The notes beneath the pieces are model-generated. The model saw nothing but the letters and a program-made list of their open reading frames with translations. It was not told the DNA's origin and ran no database searches. A stretch of DNA of 64,000 bases, taken from NCBI RefSeq assembly GCF_050947335.1, contig NW_027473346.1, positions 1-64,000 on the forward strand. Reading direction: 5' to 3'. The stretch is from Megachile rotundata (taxonomy: Eukaryota; Arthropoda; Insecta; Hymenoptera; Megachilidae). Both the position numbers and the translations under genes were made by a program. How positions within the stretch are numbered: the stretch's first letter is position 1; each line of letters begins with the position of its first letter. Below, piece after piece: positions 13,766-31,000 of this stretch.

Positions 13766-16700
13766 TCACTATCACAAAATCACGATCATACAATCACGAT
13801 CACACAATCACGATCACACAATCACACTCACACAATCACAATCACACAATCACAATCACACAATCACAATCACACAATCACAATCACACAATCACAGTTA
13901 CACAATCACAATCACACAATCACAATCGCTCAATCACAATCACAAAATCACAATCACGATCACACAATCACTATCACACAATCACGATCACACAATCACA
14001 CAATCACAATTCCACAATCACAATCACACAATCACAGTCACACAATCACAGTTACACAATCACAATCACACAATCACAATCACACAATCACAATCACACA
14101 ATCACACAATCCCGATCACACAATCACGATCACACAATCACGATCACACAATCACGACCACACAATCACAATCACACAATCACAATCACACAATCACAAT
14201 CACACAATCACAATCACACAATCACAATCACACAATCACAATCACGATCACACAATCACAATCACACAATCACGATCACACAATCACGATCACACAATCA
14301 CGATCACACAATCACTCAATCACAATCCCACAATCACAATCGCACAGTCACGATCACACAATCACAATCACACAGTCGCAAATCCACAATCATGGTCACA
14401 CAAACACGATCACGCAGTCAGGATCACACAATCACAGTAACACAGTCACACAATCACAATCACAATCACACAATCACGATCACAAAATCACGATCGCACA
14501 ATCACGATCACACTATCACACAATCACAATCGCACAATCACAATCACACAATCACAATCAGACAATCGCATTCACACAATCACAATCACACAATCACAAT
14601 CACACAATCACAATCACACAATCACAATCACGATCACACAATCACAATCACACAATCACGATCACACAATCACTATCACAAAATCACGATCATACAATCA
14701 CGATCACACAATCACGATCACACAATCACACACACACAATCACAATCACACAATCACAATCACACAATCACAATCACACAATCACAATCACACAATCACA
14801 ATCACACAATCACAATCACACAATCACAGTTACACAATCACAATCACACAATCACAATCGCACAATCACAATCACAAAATCACAATCACAATATCACAAT
14901 CACGATCACACAATCACTATCACACAATCACGATCACACAATCACACAATCACAATTCCACAATCACAATCACACAATCACAGTCACACAATCACAATCA
15001 CACAATCACAATCACACAATCAAACAGTCACAATCCCACAATCACGACCACACAGTCACGATCACACAATCACAATCACACAATCACACAGTCACAATCA
15101 CGATCACACAAACACAATAACACAATTACAACCACACAATCACAATCACACAATCACACTATCACAATCCCACAATCACAATCACACAATCACAGTCACA
15201 CAATCACGATCACACAATCACAATCACACAGTCACACAATCACAATCACAATCACAATCACACAATCACATTCACACAATCACAATCACACAATCACAAT
15301 CACACAATCACAATCACACAATCACAATCACACAATCACAATCACACAGTCACAATCACACAATCACAATCACACAATCACAATCACGATCACACAATCA
15401 CAATCACGATCACACAATCACAATCACACAATCACGATCACACAATCACGATCACACAATCACGATCACACAATCACGATCACACAATCACTCAATCACA
15501 ATCCCACAATCACAATCGCACAGTCACGGTCACACAATCACAATCACACAATCAGAATGACACAATCACACAGTCACAAATCCACAATCACGCTCACACA
15601 AACACGATCACGCAGTCAGGATCACACAATCACAGTAACACAGTCACACAATCACAATCACAATCACACAATCACGATCACAAAATCACGATCGCACAAT
15701 TACGATCACACAATCACACAATCACAATCGCACAATCACAATCACACAATCACAATCACACAATCGCATTCACACAATCACAATCACACAATCACAATCA
15801 CACAATCACAATCACACAATCACAATCACACAATCACAATAACACAATCACAATCACACAATCACACAATCACGATCACACAATCACGATCACACAATCA
15901 CGATCACACAATCACAATCACACAATCACAATAACACAATCACAATCACACAATCACACAATCACGATCACACAATCACGATCACACAATCACGATCACA
16001 CAATCACAATCACACAGTCGCACAATCACAATCACAATCACAATCACAATCACAATCACAATTACAATCACAATCACACAATCGAAAATCACACAATCAC
16101 CGTCACACAATCACAATCACAATCACGATCACACAAACACGATTACAAAATCGCGATCACACAATCACGATCACACCATCACGATCACACAATCACGATC
16201 ACACAATCATAATCACACAGTCGCACAATCACAATCACAATCACAATCACAATCACAATCACAATTACAATCACAATCACACAATCACAATCACACAATC
16301 ACCGTCACACAATCACAATCACAATCACGATCACACAAACACGATTACAAAATCACGATCACACAATCACGATCACACAATCACGATCACAAAATCACGA
16401 TCTCACAATCACACAATCACAATCCCACAATCACAGTCACACAGTCACACAATCACAATCACACGATCACGACCACACAATCACACAATCTCACAGTCAC
16501 AAACCCACAATCACGATCACACAAACACGATCACACAGTCACGATAACGCAATCACAATCACACAATCACAATCACACAATCACAATCACACAATCACAA
16601 TCACGATCACACAATCACAATCACGATCACACAATCACAATCACACAATCACGGTCACACAATCACGATCACACAATCACGATCACACAATCACGATCAC

Positions 16701-17662
16701 ACAATCACTCAATCACAATCCCACAATCACAATCGCACAGTCACGGTCACACAATCACAATCACACAATCAGAATGACACAATCACACAGTCACAAATCC
16801 ACAATCACGATCACACAAACACGATCACGCAGTCAGGATCACACAATCACAGTAACACAGTCACAAAATCACGATCACAATCACACAATCACGATCACAA
16901 AATCACGATCGCACAATCACGATCACACAATCACACAATCACAATCCCACCATCACAATCACACAATCACAATAACATAATCACGATCACACAATCACAA
17001 TCGCACAGTCACACAATCACAATCACACAATCACACAGTCACAATCCAACAATTGCGATCACATAATCACGATCACACAATTACGATCACACAATCACGA
17101 TCACACAATCACGATCACACAATCACGATCACACAATCACTATCACACAATCACTATCACACAATCACGATCATACAATCACGATCACACAATCACGATC
17201 ACACAATCACACTCACACAATCACAATCACACAATCACAATCACACAATCACAATCACACAATCACAATCACACAATCACAATCACACAATCACAATCAC
17301 ACAGTCACAGTTACACAATCACAATCACACAATCACAATCGCACAATCACAATCACACAATCACAATCACGATCACACAATCACGATCACACAATCACGA
17401 TCACACAATCACGATCACACAATCACACAATCACAATTCCACAATCACAATCACACAATCACAGTCACACAATCACAATCACACAACCACAATCACACAA
17501 TCAAACAGTCACAATCCCACAATCACGATCACACAATCACGACCACACAGTCACGATCACACAATCACAATCACACAATCACACAGTCACAATCACGATC
17601 ACACAAACACAATAACACAATCACAACCACACAATCACAATCACACATTCACAGTCACACAA
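13766..17662. repeat. Block Y, copy 2 (family 1)
   Basis: Same unit order as 7.6-11.5 kb. GTCAGGATC landmarks lie at 14417, 15615 and 16832 (spacings 1,198 and 1,217 bp). The first spacing equals that of copy 1 and the second is shorter by exactly 14 bp, one unit. Scattered substitutions separate the copies, for example TCAGACAATCGC near 14560 and CACACACACAATC near 14730 here. Hexamer-only runs recur near 16025-16070 and 16235-16270. Confidence 0.92.
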
Positions 17663-17816
17663 TCACAATCACACAATCACAATCACACAATCACAATCAC
17701 ACAATCACAATCACACAATCACAATCACACAATCACAATCACACAATCACAATCACACAATCACAATCACACAATCACAATCACACAATCACAATCACAC
17801 AATCACAATCACACAA
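17663..17816. repeat. Short A array, 11 units
   Basis: Eleven perfect TCACAATCACACAA units between the ACATTCACAGTCAC end of block Y copy 2 and a CCACAATCACACAA unit that opens block X copy 2. The same left flank in copy 1 leads into an array of about 1.3 kb. Confidence 0.9.
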
Positions 17817-20066
17817 CCACAATCACACAATCACAATCACACAATCACAGTCACACAATCACGATCACACAATCACGATCACACAATCACAATCCCACAG
17901 TCACAATCACACAATCACAGTCACACAATCACAATCACACAACCACAATCACACAATCACACAGTCACAATCCCACAATCACGATCACACAATCACGACC
18001 ACATAGTCACGATCACACAATCACACAATCACAATCCCACAATCACAACCACTAAATCACAGTCACACAGTCACAATCCCACAATCACTATCGCACAATC
18101 ACTATCACACAGTCACGATCACACAATCACGATCACACAATCACGATCACACAATCACGATCACACAATCACGATCTCACAATCACACAATCACAACCAC
18201 TCAATCACAGTCACACAATCACAATCACACAATCACAATCACACAATCACCGTCACACAATCACAATCACACAATAACAATCACAATCACGATCACACAA
18301 ACACGATTACAAAATCACGATCACACAATCACGATCACAAAATCACAATCACACAGTCACACAATCACAATCACAATCACAATCACAATCACACAATCAC
18401 ACAGTCACAATCCCACGATTGCGATCACACAATCGCGATCACACAGTCACGATCACACAATCGCGATCATACAATCGCGATCGCACAATCACGATCACAC
18501 AATCACGATCACACAATCACAATCACACAATCCCTATCACACAATCACGATCACTCAATCACGATCACACAATCACGATCACAAAATCACGATCACACAA
18601 TCACGATCACACAATCACGATCACAATCACAATCACAATCACAATCACAATCACAATCACAATCACAATCACACAATCACAATCACACAATCACATTCAC
18701 ACAATCACAATCACACAATCACAAGCACAATCACACAATCACAATCACACAATCACAATCACACAATCACAATCACACAATCACAATCACACAATCACAA
18801 TCACACAATCACAATCACACAATCACAATCACACAATCACAATCACACAATCACAATCACACAATCACAATCACACAATCACAATCACACAATCACAATC
18901 ACACAATCACAATCACACAATCACAATCACACAATCACAATCACACAATCACAATCACACAATCACAATCACACAATCACAATCACACAATCACAATCAC
19001 ACAATCACAATCACACAATCACAATCACACAATCACAATCACACAATCACAATCACACAATCACAATCACACAATCACAATCACACAATCACAATCACAC
19101 AATCACAATCACACAATCACAATCACACAATCACAATCACACAATCACAATCACACAATCACAATCACACAATCACAATCACACAATCACAATCACACAA
19201 TCACAATCACACAATCACAATCACACAATCACAATCACACAATCACAATCACACAATCACAATCACACAATCACAATCACACAATCACAATCACACAATC
19301 ACAATCACACAATCACAATCACACAATCACAATCACACAATCACAATCACACAATCACAATCACACAATCACAATCACACAATCACAATCACACAATCAC
19401 AATCACACAATCACAATCACACAATCACAATCACACAATCACAATCACACAATCACAATCACACAATCACAATCACACAATCACAATCACACAATCACAA
19501 TCACACAATCACAATCACACAATCACAATCACACAATCACAATCACACAATCACAATCACACAATCACAATCACACAATCACAATCACACAATCACAATC
19601 ACACAATCACAATCACACAATCACAATCACACAATCACAATCACACAATCACAATCACACAATCACAATCACACAATCACAATCACACAATCACAATCAC
19701 ACAATCACAATCACACAATCACAATCACACAATAACAATCACACAATCACAATCACACAATCACAATCACACAATCACAGTCACACAATCACGATCACAC
19801 AATCACGATCACACAATCGCAATCCCACAATCACAATCACACAATCACAGTCACACAATCACAATCACACAACCACAATCACACAATCACACAGTCACAA
19901 TCCCACAATCACGATCACACAATCACGACCACATAGTCACGATCACACAATCACAGAATCACACAATCACAATCCCACAATCAGAACCACTCAATCACAG
20001 TCACACAACCACAATCACACAATCACAATCACACAATAACACAGTCACAAACCCACGATCACGCCA
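17817..20066. repeat. Block X, copy 2 (family 1)
   Basis: Repeats the landmark series of 2.39-4.50 kb: CATAGTCACG at about 18003, AACCACTAAATC, CACTATCGCAC, the GATTGCGATC cluster at about 18416, the hexamer run, an A array and the ACCCACGATCACGCC right end. Most differences from copy 1 are unit-length indels and array size. Confidence 0.92.
18739..19732. repeat. A array, 71 units (block X copy 2)
   Basis: 994 bp, which is 71 units of TCACAATCACACAA, uninterrupted as far as I can see. It is closed by a TAACAATCACACAA unit, as in copy 1, where the array has 59 units including one variant. Confidence 0.93.
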
Positions 20067-21778
20067 TCACAATCACACAATCACAATCACACAATCACAA
20101 TCACACAATCACAATCACACAATCACAATCACACAATCACAATCACACAATCACAATCACACAATCACAATCACACAATCACAATCACACAATCACAATC
20201 ACACAATCACAATCACACAATCACAATCACACAATCACAATCACACAATCACAATCACACAATCACAATCACACAATCACAATCACACAATCACAATCAC
20301 ACAATCACAATCACACAATCACAATCACACAATCACAATCACACAATCACAATCACACAATCACAATCACACAATCACACACATCACAATCACACAATCA
20401 CAATCACACAATCACAATCACACAATCACAATCACACAATCACAATCACACAATCACCACAATCACAATCACACAATCACAATCACACAATCACAATCAC
20501 ACAATCACAATCACACAATCACAATCACACAATCACAATCACACAATCACAATCACACAATCACAATCACACAATCACAATCACACAATCACAATCACAC
20601 AATCACAATCACACAATCACAATCACACAATCACAATCACACAATCACAATCACACAATCACAATCACACAATCACAATCACACAATCACAATCACACAA
20701 TCACAATCACACAATCACAATCACACAATCACAATCACACAATCACAATCACACAATCACAATCACACAATCACAATCACACAATCACAATCACACAATC
20801 ACAATCACACAATCACAATCACACAATCACAATCACACAATCACAATCACACAATCACAATCACACAATCACAATCACACAATCACAATCACACAATCAC
20901 AATCACACAATCACAATCACACAATCACAATCACACAATCACAATCACACAATCACAATCACACAATCACAATCACACAATCACAATCACACAATCACAA
21001 TCACACAATCACAATCACACAATCACAATCACACAATCACAATCACACAATCACAATCACACAATCACAATCACACAATCACAATCACACAATCACAATC
21101 ACACAATCACAATCACACAATCACAATCACACAATCACAATCACACAATCACAATCACACAATCACAATCACACAATCACAATCACACAATCACAATCAC
21201 ACAATCACAATCACACAATCACAATCACACAATCACAATCACACAATCACAATCACACAATCACAATCACACAATCACAATCACACAATCACAATCACAC
21301 AATCACAATCACACAATCACAATCACACAATCACAATCACACAATCACAATCACACAATCACAATCACACAATCACAATCACACAATCACAATCACACAA
21401 TCACAATCACACAATCACAATCACACAATCACAATCACACAATCACAATCACACAATCACAATCACACAATCACAATCACACAATCACAATCACACAATC
21501 ACAATCACACAATCACAATCACACAATCACAATCACACAATCACAATCACACAATCACAATCACACAATCACAATCACACAATCACAATCACACAATCAC
21601 AATCACACAATCACAATCACACTATCACAATCACACAATCACAATCACACAATCACAATCACACAATCACAATCACACAATCACAATCACACAATCACAA
21701 TCACACAATCACAATCACACAATCACAATCACACAATCACAATCACACAATCACAATCACACAATCACAATCACACAA
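20067..21778. repeat. A array closing HOR family 1
   Basis: 22 perfect units (20067-20374) are followed by a small off-phase zone (ACACACATCACAATC at about 20375 and ATCACCACAATC near 20452). Then 94 units follow (20463-21778), with one ACTATC variant near 21621. It corresponds in position to the array at 4502-6712, since both follow block X. Both also have their irregular zone near the left end. Confidence 0.92.
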
Positions 21779-21862
21779 TCACGATCACACAGTCACGATC
21801 ACACAGTCACGATCACACAGTCACGATCACACAGTCACGATCACACGATCACGATCACACGA
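21779..21862. repeat. Small C array and CACGA variants at the family boundary
   Basis: Four C units TCACGATCACACAG (21779-21834) and two TCACGATCACACGA units (21835-21862). They sit exactly where family 1 landmarks stop and family 2 landmarks begin. Larger C arrays are seen only at 6.8-7.2 and 12.9-13.4 kb. Confidence 0.9.
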
Positions 21863-24800
21863 TCACGATCACACAATCACGATCACACAATCACAATCCC
21901 ACAATCACAATCCCACAATCACAATCACAAAATCACAATCACACAATCACAATCACAATCACACAATCACGATCACACAATCACGATCACACAATCACGA
22001 TCGCAAAATCACGATCACACAATCACACAATCACAATCCCACAATCACAATCACACAATCACAGTCACACAATCACAATCACACATTCACAATCACACAA
22101 TCAAACAGTCACAATCCCACAATCACGATCACACAATCACGATCACACAGTCACTATCACACAATCCCAATCACACAATCACAATCCCGCAATCACAGTC
22201 GCAAAATCACAGTCACACAATCACAATCACACAATCACAATCACACAATCACAATCCCACAATCACAGTCACACAATCAAAGTCACACAATCACAATCAC
22301 ACAATCACAATCACACAATCACAATAACACAATCACAATCACACAATCACAATCACACAATAACACAGTCACAAACCCTACAATCACGATCACACAAACA
22401 TGATCACACAGTCACGATCACACAATCACAATCACACAATCACTATCACGCAATCACAATCACACAATCACAATCACACAATCACAATCACACAATCACA
22501 ATCACACAATCACAATCACACAATCACGTTCACACAATCACGATCACACAATCACGATCACAAAATCACGATCACACAATCACGATCACACAATCACGAT
22601 CACACAATCACGATCACACAATCACGATCACACAATCACGATCACACAATCACGATCACACAATCACGATCACACAATCACGATCACACAATCACGATCA
22701 CGCAATCACTATCACACAATCACTATCACACAATCTCTATCACACAATCACAATCACGCAATCACAATCACGCAATCACAATCACACAATCACAATCACA
22801 CAATCACAATCACAAAATCACAATCACACAATCACAATCACAATCACACAATCACGATCACACAATCACGATCACACAATCACGATCGCAAAATCACGAT
22901 CACACAATCACACAATCACAATCCCACAATCACAATCACACAATCACAGTCACACAATCACAATCACACATTCACAATCACACAATCAAACAGTCACAAT
23001 CCCACAATCACGATCACACAATCACGATCACACAGTCACTATCACACAATCCCAATCACACAATCACAATCCCGCAATCACAGTCGCAAAATCACAGTCA
23101 CACAATCACAATCACACAATCACAATCACACAATCACAATCACACAATCACGATCACACAATCACTATCACACAATCACTATCACGCAATCACAATCACG
23201 CAATCACAATCACGCAATCACAATCACGCAATCACAATCACACAATCACAATCACACAATCACAATCACACAATCACAATCGCACAATCACAATCACACA
23301 ATCACAATCACAATCACACAATCACAATCACACAATCACAATCACACAATCACAATCACACAATCACAATCACACAATCACAATCACGCAATCACGATCA
23401 CACAATCACCATCACACAATCACAATCACACAATCACACAATCACAATCACACAGTCACACAATCACAATCACAATCACACAATCACGATCACACAATCA
23501 CGATCGCAAAATCACGATCACACCATCACACAATCACAATCCCACAATCACAGTCGCAAAATCACAGTCACACAATCACAATCACACAATCACGATCACA
23601 CAATCACGATAACACAATCACGACCACACAATCACAATCACACAATCACAATCACACAATCACAATCACACAATCACAATCACGCAATCACAATCACGAT
23701 CAGACAATCTCGATCGCACTATCACGAACACCCAATCACACAGTCACAATCCCACAATCACGCTCACACCATCACGATCACACAGTCACTATCACACAAT
23801 CCCAATCACACAATCACAATCACACAATCACAATCACACAATCACAACCACACAATCACAAACACACAGTCACGATCACACAATCACGATCACACGATCA
23901 CGATCACACAATCACAATCACACAATCACAATCCCACAATCACAGTCACACAATCATAGTCACACAATCACAATCACACAATCACAATCACACAATCACA
24001 ATCACACAATCACAATCACACAATCACAATCACACAATCACAATCACACAATAACACAGTCACAAACCCTACAATCACGATCACACAAACATGATCACAC
24101 AATCACAATCACACAATCACAATCACACAATTACAATCGCACAATCACGATCACACAATCACGATCACACAATCACGATCACACAATCACGATCACACAA
24201 TCACAATCACACAATCACAATCACACAATCACAATCCCACAATCACAGTCACACAATCAAAGTCACACAATCACAATCACACAATCACAATCACACAATC
24301 ACAATAACACAATCACAATCACACAATCACAATCACACAATAACACAGTCACAAACCCTACAATCACGATCACACAAACATGATCACACAGTCACGATCA
24401 CACAATCACAATCACACAATCACTATCACGCAATCACAATCACACAATCACAATCACACAATCACAATCACACAATCACAATCACACAATCACGTTTACA
24501 CAATCACGATCACACAATCACGATCACAAAATCACGATCACACAATCACGATCACACAATCACGATCACACAATCACGATCACACAATCACGATCACACA
24601 ATCACGATCACACAATCACGATCACACAATCACGATCACACAATCACGATCACACAATCACGATCACACAATCACCATCACACAATCACGATCACACAAT
24701 CACTATCACACAATCACTATCACACAATCACTATCACACAATCACAATCGCGCAATCACAATCACGCAATCACAATCACACAATCACAATCACACAATCA

Positions 24801-27098
24801 CAATCACAAAATCACAATCACACAATCACAATCACAATCACACAATCACGATCACACAATCACGATCACACAATCACGATCACACAATCACGATCGCAAA
24901 ATCACGATCACACAATCACGCAATCACAATCCCACAATCACAATCACACAATCACAGTCACACAATCACAATCACACATTCGCAATCACACAATCAAACA
25001 GTCACAATCCCACAATCACGATCACACAATCACGATCACACAGTCACTATCACACAATCCCAATCTCACAATCACAATCCCGCAATCACAGTCGCAAAAT
25101 CACAGTCACACAATCACAATCACACAATCACAATCACACAATCACAATCACACAATCACGATCACACAATCACTATCACACAATCACTATCACACAATCA
25201 CAATCACGCAATCACAATCACGCAATCACAATCACGCAATCACAATCACACAATCACAATCACACAATCACAATCACACAATCACAATCGCACAATCACA
25301 ATCACACAATCACAATCACAATCACACAATCACAATCACACAATCACAATCACACAATCACAATCACACAATCACAATCACACAATCACAATCACGCAAT
25401 CACGATCACACAACCACAATCACACAATCACAATCACACAATCACACAATCACAATCACACAGTCACACAATCACAATCACAATCACACAATCACGATCA
25501 CACAATCACGATCGCAAAATCACGATCACACAATCACACAATCACAATCCCACAATCACAGTCGCAAAATCACAGTCACACAATCACAATCACACAATCA
25601 CGATCACACAGTCACGATAACACAATCACGACCACACAATCACAATCACACAATCACAATCACACAATCACAATCACACAATCACAATCACACAATCACA
25701 ATCACGCAATCACAATCACGATCAGACAATCTCGATCGCACTATCACGAACACCCAATCACACAGTCACAATCCCACAATCACGATCACACCATCACGAT
25801 CACACAGTCACTATCACACAATCCCAATCACACAATCACAATCACACAATCACAATCACACGATCACAAACACACAGTCACGATCACACAATCACGATCA
25901 CACGATCACGATCACACAATCACAATCACACAATCACAATCCCACAATCACAGTCGCAAAATCACAGTCACACAATCACAATCACACAATCACAATCACA
26001 CAATCACAATCACACAATCACGATCACACAATCACTATCACACAATCACTATCACACAATCACAATCACGCAATCACAATCACGCAATCACAATCACGCA
26101 ATCACAATCACACAATCACAATCACACAATCACAATCACACAATCACAATCGCACAATCACAATCACACAATCACAATCACAATCACACAATCACAATCA
26201 CACAATCACAATCACACAATCACAATCACACAATCACAATCACACAATCACAATCACGCAATCACGATCACACAACCACAATCACACAATCACAATCACA
26301 CAATCACACAATCACAATCACACAGTCACACAATCACAATCACAATCACACAATCACGATCACACAATCACGATCGCAAAATCACGATCACACAATCACA
26401 CAATCACAATCCCACAATCACAGTCGCAAAATCACAGTCACACAATCACAATCACACAATCACGATCACACAGTCACGATAACACAATCACGACCACACA
26501 ATCACAATCACACAATCACAATCACACAATCACAATCACACAATCACAATCACACAATCACAATCACGCAATCACAATCACGATCAGACAATCTCGATCG
26601 CACTATCACGAACACCCAATCACACAGTCACAATCCCACAATCACGATCACACCATCACGATCACACAGTCACTATCACACAATCCCAATCACACAATCA
26701 CAATCACACAATCACAATCACACGATCACAAACACACAGTCACGATCACACAATCACGATCACACGATCACGATCACACAATCACAATCACACAATCACA
26801 ATCCCACAATCACAGTCACACAATCATAGTCACACAATCACAATCACACAATCACAATCACACAATCACAATCACACAATCACAATCACACAATCACAAT
26901 CACACAATAACACAGTCACAAACCCTACAATCACGATCACACAAACATGATCACACAATCACAATCACACAATCACAATCACACAATCACAATCGCACAA
27001 TCACGATCACACAATCACGATCACACAATCACGATCACACAATCACGATCACACAATCACGATCACACAATCACAATCACACAATCACAAGCACACAA
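21863..27098. repeat. Scrambled block, family 2, with internal duplications
   Basis: Typical units are TCACTATC, TCACGCAA, TCGCAAAA, CATTCAC, AATCCCGCAATC and CAGTCGCAAAATC. The ACAAACCCTAC landmark lies at about 22372, 24063, 24352 and 26919. The CGATCGCACTATC landmark lies at about 23710, 25733 and 26596. The segment starting at 22400 restarts at 24380 (offset 1,980) and at 29460. The segment 25.6-25.9 is repeated about 850 bp later. A pure B run of 10 units lies at 24532-24671. Forward frames here are open by default. Confidence 0.88.
24532..24671. repeat. B array, 10 units
   Basis: Ten TCACGATCACACAA units (140 bp), preceded by GATCACAAAA and followed by a TCACCATC unit. The homologous place downstream (29612-29891) has 20 units, exactly twice as many. 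Confidence 0.9.
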
Positions 27099-27826
27099 TC
27101 ACAATCACACAATCACAATCACACAATCACAATCACACAATCACAATCACACAATCACAATCACACAATCACAATCACACAATCACAATCACACAATCAC
27201 AATCACACAATCACAATCACACAATCACAATCACACAATCACAATCACACAATCACAATCACACAATCACAATCACACAATCACAATCACACAATCACAA
27301 TCACACAATCACAATCACACAATCACAATCACACAATCACAATCACACAATCACAATCACACAATCACAATCACACAATCACAATCACACAATCACAATC
27401 ACACAATCACAATCACACAATCACAATCACACAATCACAATCACACAATCACAATCACACAATCACAATCACACAATCACAATCACACAATCACAATCAC
27501 ACAATCACAATCACACAATCACAATCACACAATCACAATCACACAATCACAATCACACAATCACAATCACACAATCACAATCACACAATCACAATCACAC
27601 AATCACAATCACACAATCACAATCACACAATCACAATCACACAATCACAATCACACAATCACAATCACACAATCACAATCACACAATCACAATCACACAA
27701 TCACAATCACACAATCACAATCACACAATCACAATCACACAATCACAATCACACAATCACAATCACACAATCACAATCACACAATCACAATCACACAATC
27801 ACAATCACACAATCACAATCACACAA
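27099..27826. repeat. A array, 52 perfect units
   Basis: 728 bp, which is 52 copies of TCACAATCACACAA, beginning after an AAGCACAC unit. From 27827 to about 28033 A units continue, interrupted by an extra hexamer (27833) and an octamer triplet near 27,860, before an AGTCACACAATCACGATCGC unit reopens the scrambled sequence. Confidence 0.92.
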
Positions 27827-28033
27827 TCACAATCACAATCACACAATCACAATCACACAATCACACAATCACACAATCACAATCACACAATCACAATCAC
27901 ACAATCACAATCACACAATCACAATCACACAATCACAATCACACAATCACAATCACACAATCACAATCACACAATCACAATCACACAATCACAATCACAC
28001 AATCACAATCACACAATCACAATCACACAATCA

Positions 28034-31000
28034 CAGTCACACAATCACGATCGCAAAATCACGATCACACAATCACACAATCACAATCCCACAATCACAA
28101 TCACACAATCACAGTCACACAATCACAATCACACATTCACAATCACACAATCAAACAGTCACAATCCCACAATCACGATCACACAATCACGATCACACAA
28201 TCACGATCACACAATCACGATCACACAATCACGATCACACAATCACGATCACACAATCACGATCACACAATCACTATCACACAATCACTATCACACAATC
28301 ACTATCACACAATCACAATCACGCAATCACAATCACGCAATCACAATCACACAATCACAATCACACAATCACAATCACAAAATCACAATCACACAATCAC
28401 AATCACAATCACACAATCACGATCACACAATCACGATCACACAATCACGATCGCAAAATCACGATCACACAATCACACAATCACAATCCCACAATCACAA
28501 TCACACAATCACAGTCACACAATCACAATCACACATTCACAACCACACAATCAAACAGTCACAATCCCACAATCACGATCACACAATCACGATCACACAG
28601 TCACTATCACACAATCCCAATCACACAATCACAATCCCGCAATCACAGTCGCAAAATCACAGTCACACAATCACAATCACACAATCACAATCACACAATC
28701 ACAATCACACAATCACAATCACACAATCACGATCACACAATCGCTATCACACAATCACTATCACACAATCACAATCACGCAATCACAATCACGCAATCAC
28801 AATCACGCAATCACAATCACGCAATCACAATCACACAATCACAATCACACAATCACAATCGCACAATCACAATCACACAATCACAATCACAATCACACAA
28901 TCACAATCACACAATCACAATCACACAATCACAATCACACAATCACAATCACACAATCACAATCACGCAATCACGATCACACAATCACAATCACACAATC
29001 ACAATCACACAATCACACAATCACAATCACACAGTCACACAATCACAATCACAATCACACAATCACGATCACACAATCACGATCGCAAAATCACGATCAC
29101 ACAATCACACAATCACAATCCCACAATCACAGTCGCAAAATCACAGTCACACAATCACAATCACACAATCACGATCACACAATCACGATAACACAATCAC
29201 GACCACACAATCACAATCACACAATCACAATCACACAATCACAATCACACAATCACAATCACACAATCACAATCACGCAATCACAATCACACAATCACAA
29301 TCCCACAATCACAGTCACACAATCAAAGTCACACAATCACAATCACACAATCACAATCACACAATCACAATAACACAATCACAATAACACAATCACAATC
29401 ACACAATCACAATCACACAATAACACAGTCACAAACCCTACAATCACGATCACACAAACATGATCACACAGTCACGATCACACAATCACAATCACACAAT
29501 CACTATCACGCAATCACAATCACACAATCACAATCACACAATCACAATCACACAATCACAATCACACAATCACGTTCACACAATCACGATCACACAATCA
29601 CGATCACAAAATCACGATCACACAATCACGATCACACAATCACGATCACACAATCACGATCACACAATCACGATCACACAATCACGATCACACAATCACG
29701 ATCACACAATCACGATCACACAATCACGATCACACAATCACGATCACACAATCACGATCACACAATCACGATCACACAATCACGATCACACAATCACGAT
29801 CACACAATCACGATCACACAATCACGATCACACAATCACGATCACACAATCACGATCACACAATCACGATCACACAATCACGATCACACAATCACTATCA
29901 CACAATCACTATCACACAATCACTATCACACAATCACTATCACACGATCACAATCGCGAAATCACAATCACGCAATCACAATCACACAATCACAATCACA
30001 CAATCACAATCACAAAATCACAATCACACAATCACAATCACAATCACACAATCACGATCACACAATCACGATCACACAATCACGATCGCAAAATCACGAT
30101 CACACAATCACACAATCACAATCCCACAATCACAATCACACAATCACAGTCACACAATCACAATCACACATTCGCAATCACACAATCAAACAGTCACAAT
30201 CCCACAATCACGATCACACAATCACGATCACACAGTCACTATCACACAATCCCAATCACACAATCACAATCCCGCAATCACAGTCGCAAAATCACAGTCA
30301 CACAATCACAATCACACAATCACAATCGCACAATCACAATCACACAATCACAATCACAATCACAATCACACAATCACAATCACACAATCACAATCACACA
30401 ATCACAATCACACAATCACAATCACGCAATCACGATCACACAACCACAATCACACAATCACAATCACACAATCACACAATCACAATCACACAGTCACACA
30501 ATCACAATCACAATCACACAATCACGATCACACAATCACGATCGCAAAATCACGATCACACAATCACACAATCACAATCCCACAATCACAGTCGCAAAAT
30601 CACAGTCACACAATCACAATCACACAATCACGATCACACAATCGCGATAACACAATCACGACCACACAATCACAATCACACAATCACAATCACACAATCA
30701 CAATCACACAGTCACAATCACACAATCACAATCACGCAATCACAATCACGATCAGACAATCTCGATCGCACTATCGCGAACACCCAATCACACAGTCACA
30801 ATCCCACAATCACGATCACACCATCACGATCACACAGTCACTATCACACAATCCCAATCACACAATCACAATCACACAATCACAATCACACAATCACAAT
30901 CACACGATCACAAACACACAGTCACGATCACACAATCACGATCACACGATCACGATCACACGATCACGATCACACAATCACAATCACACAATCACAATCC

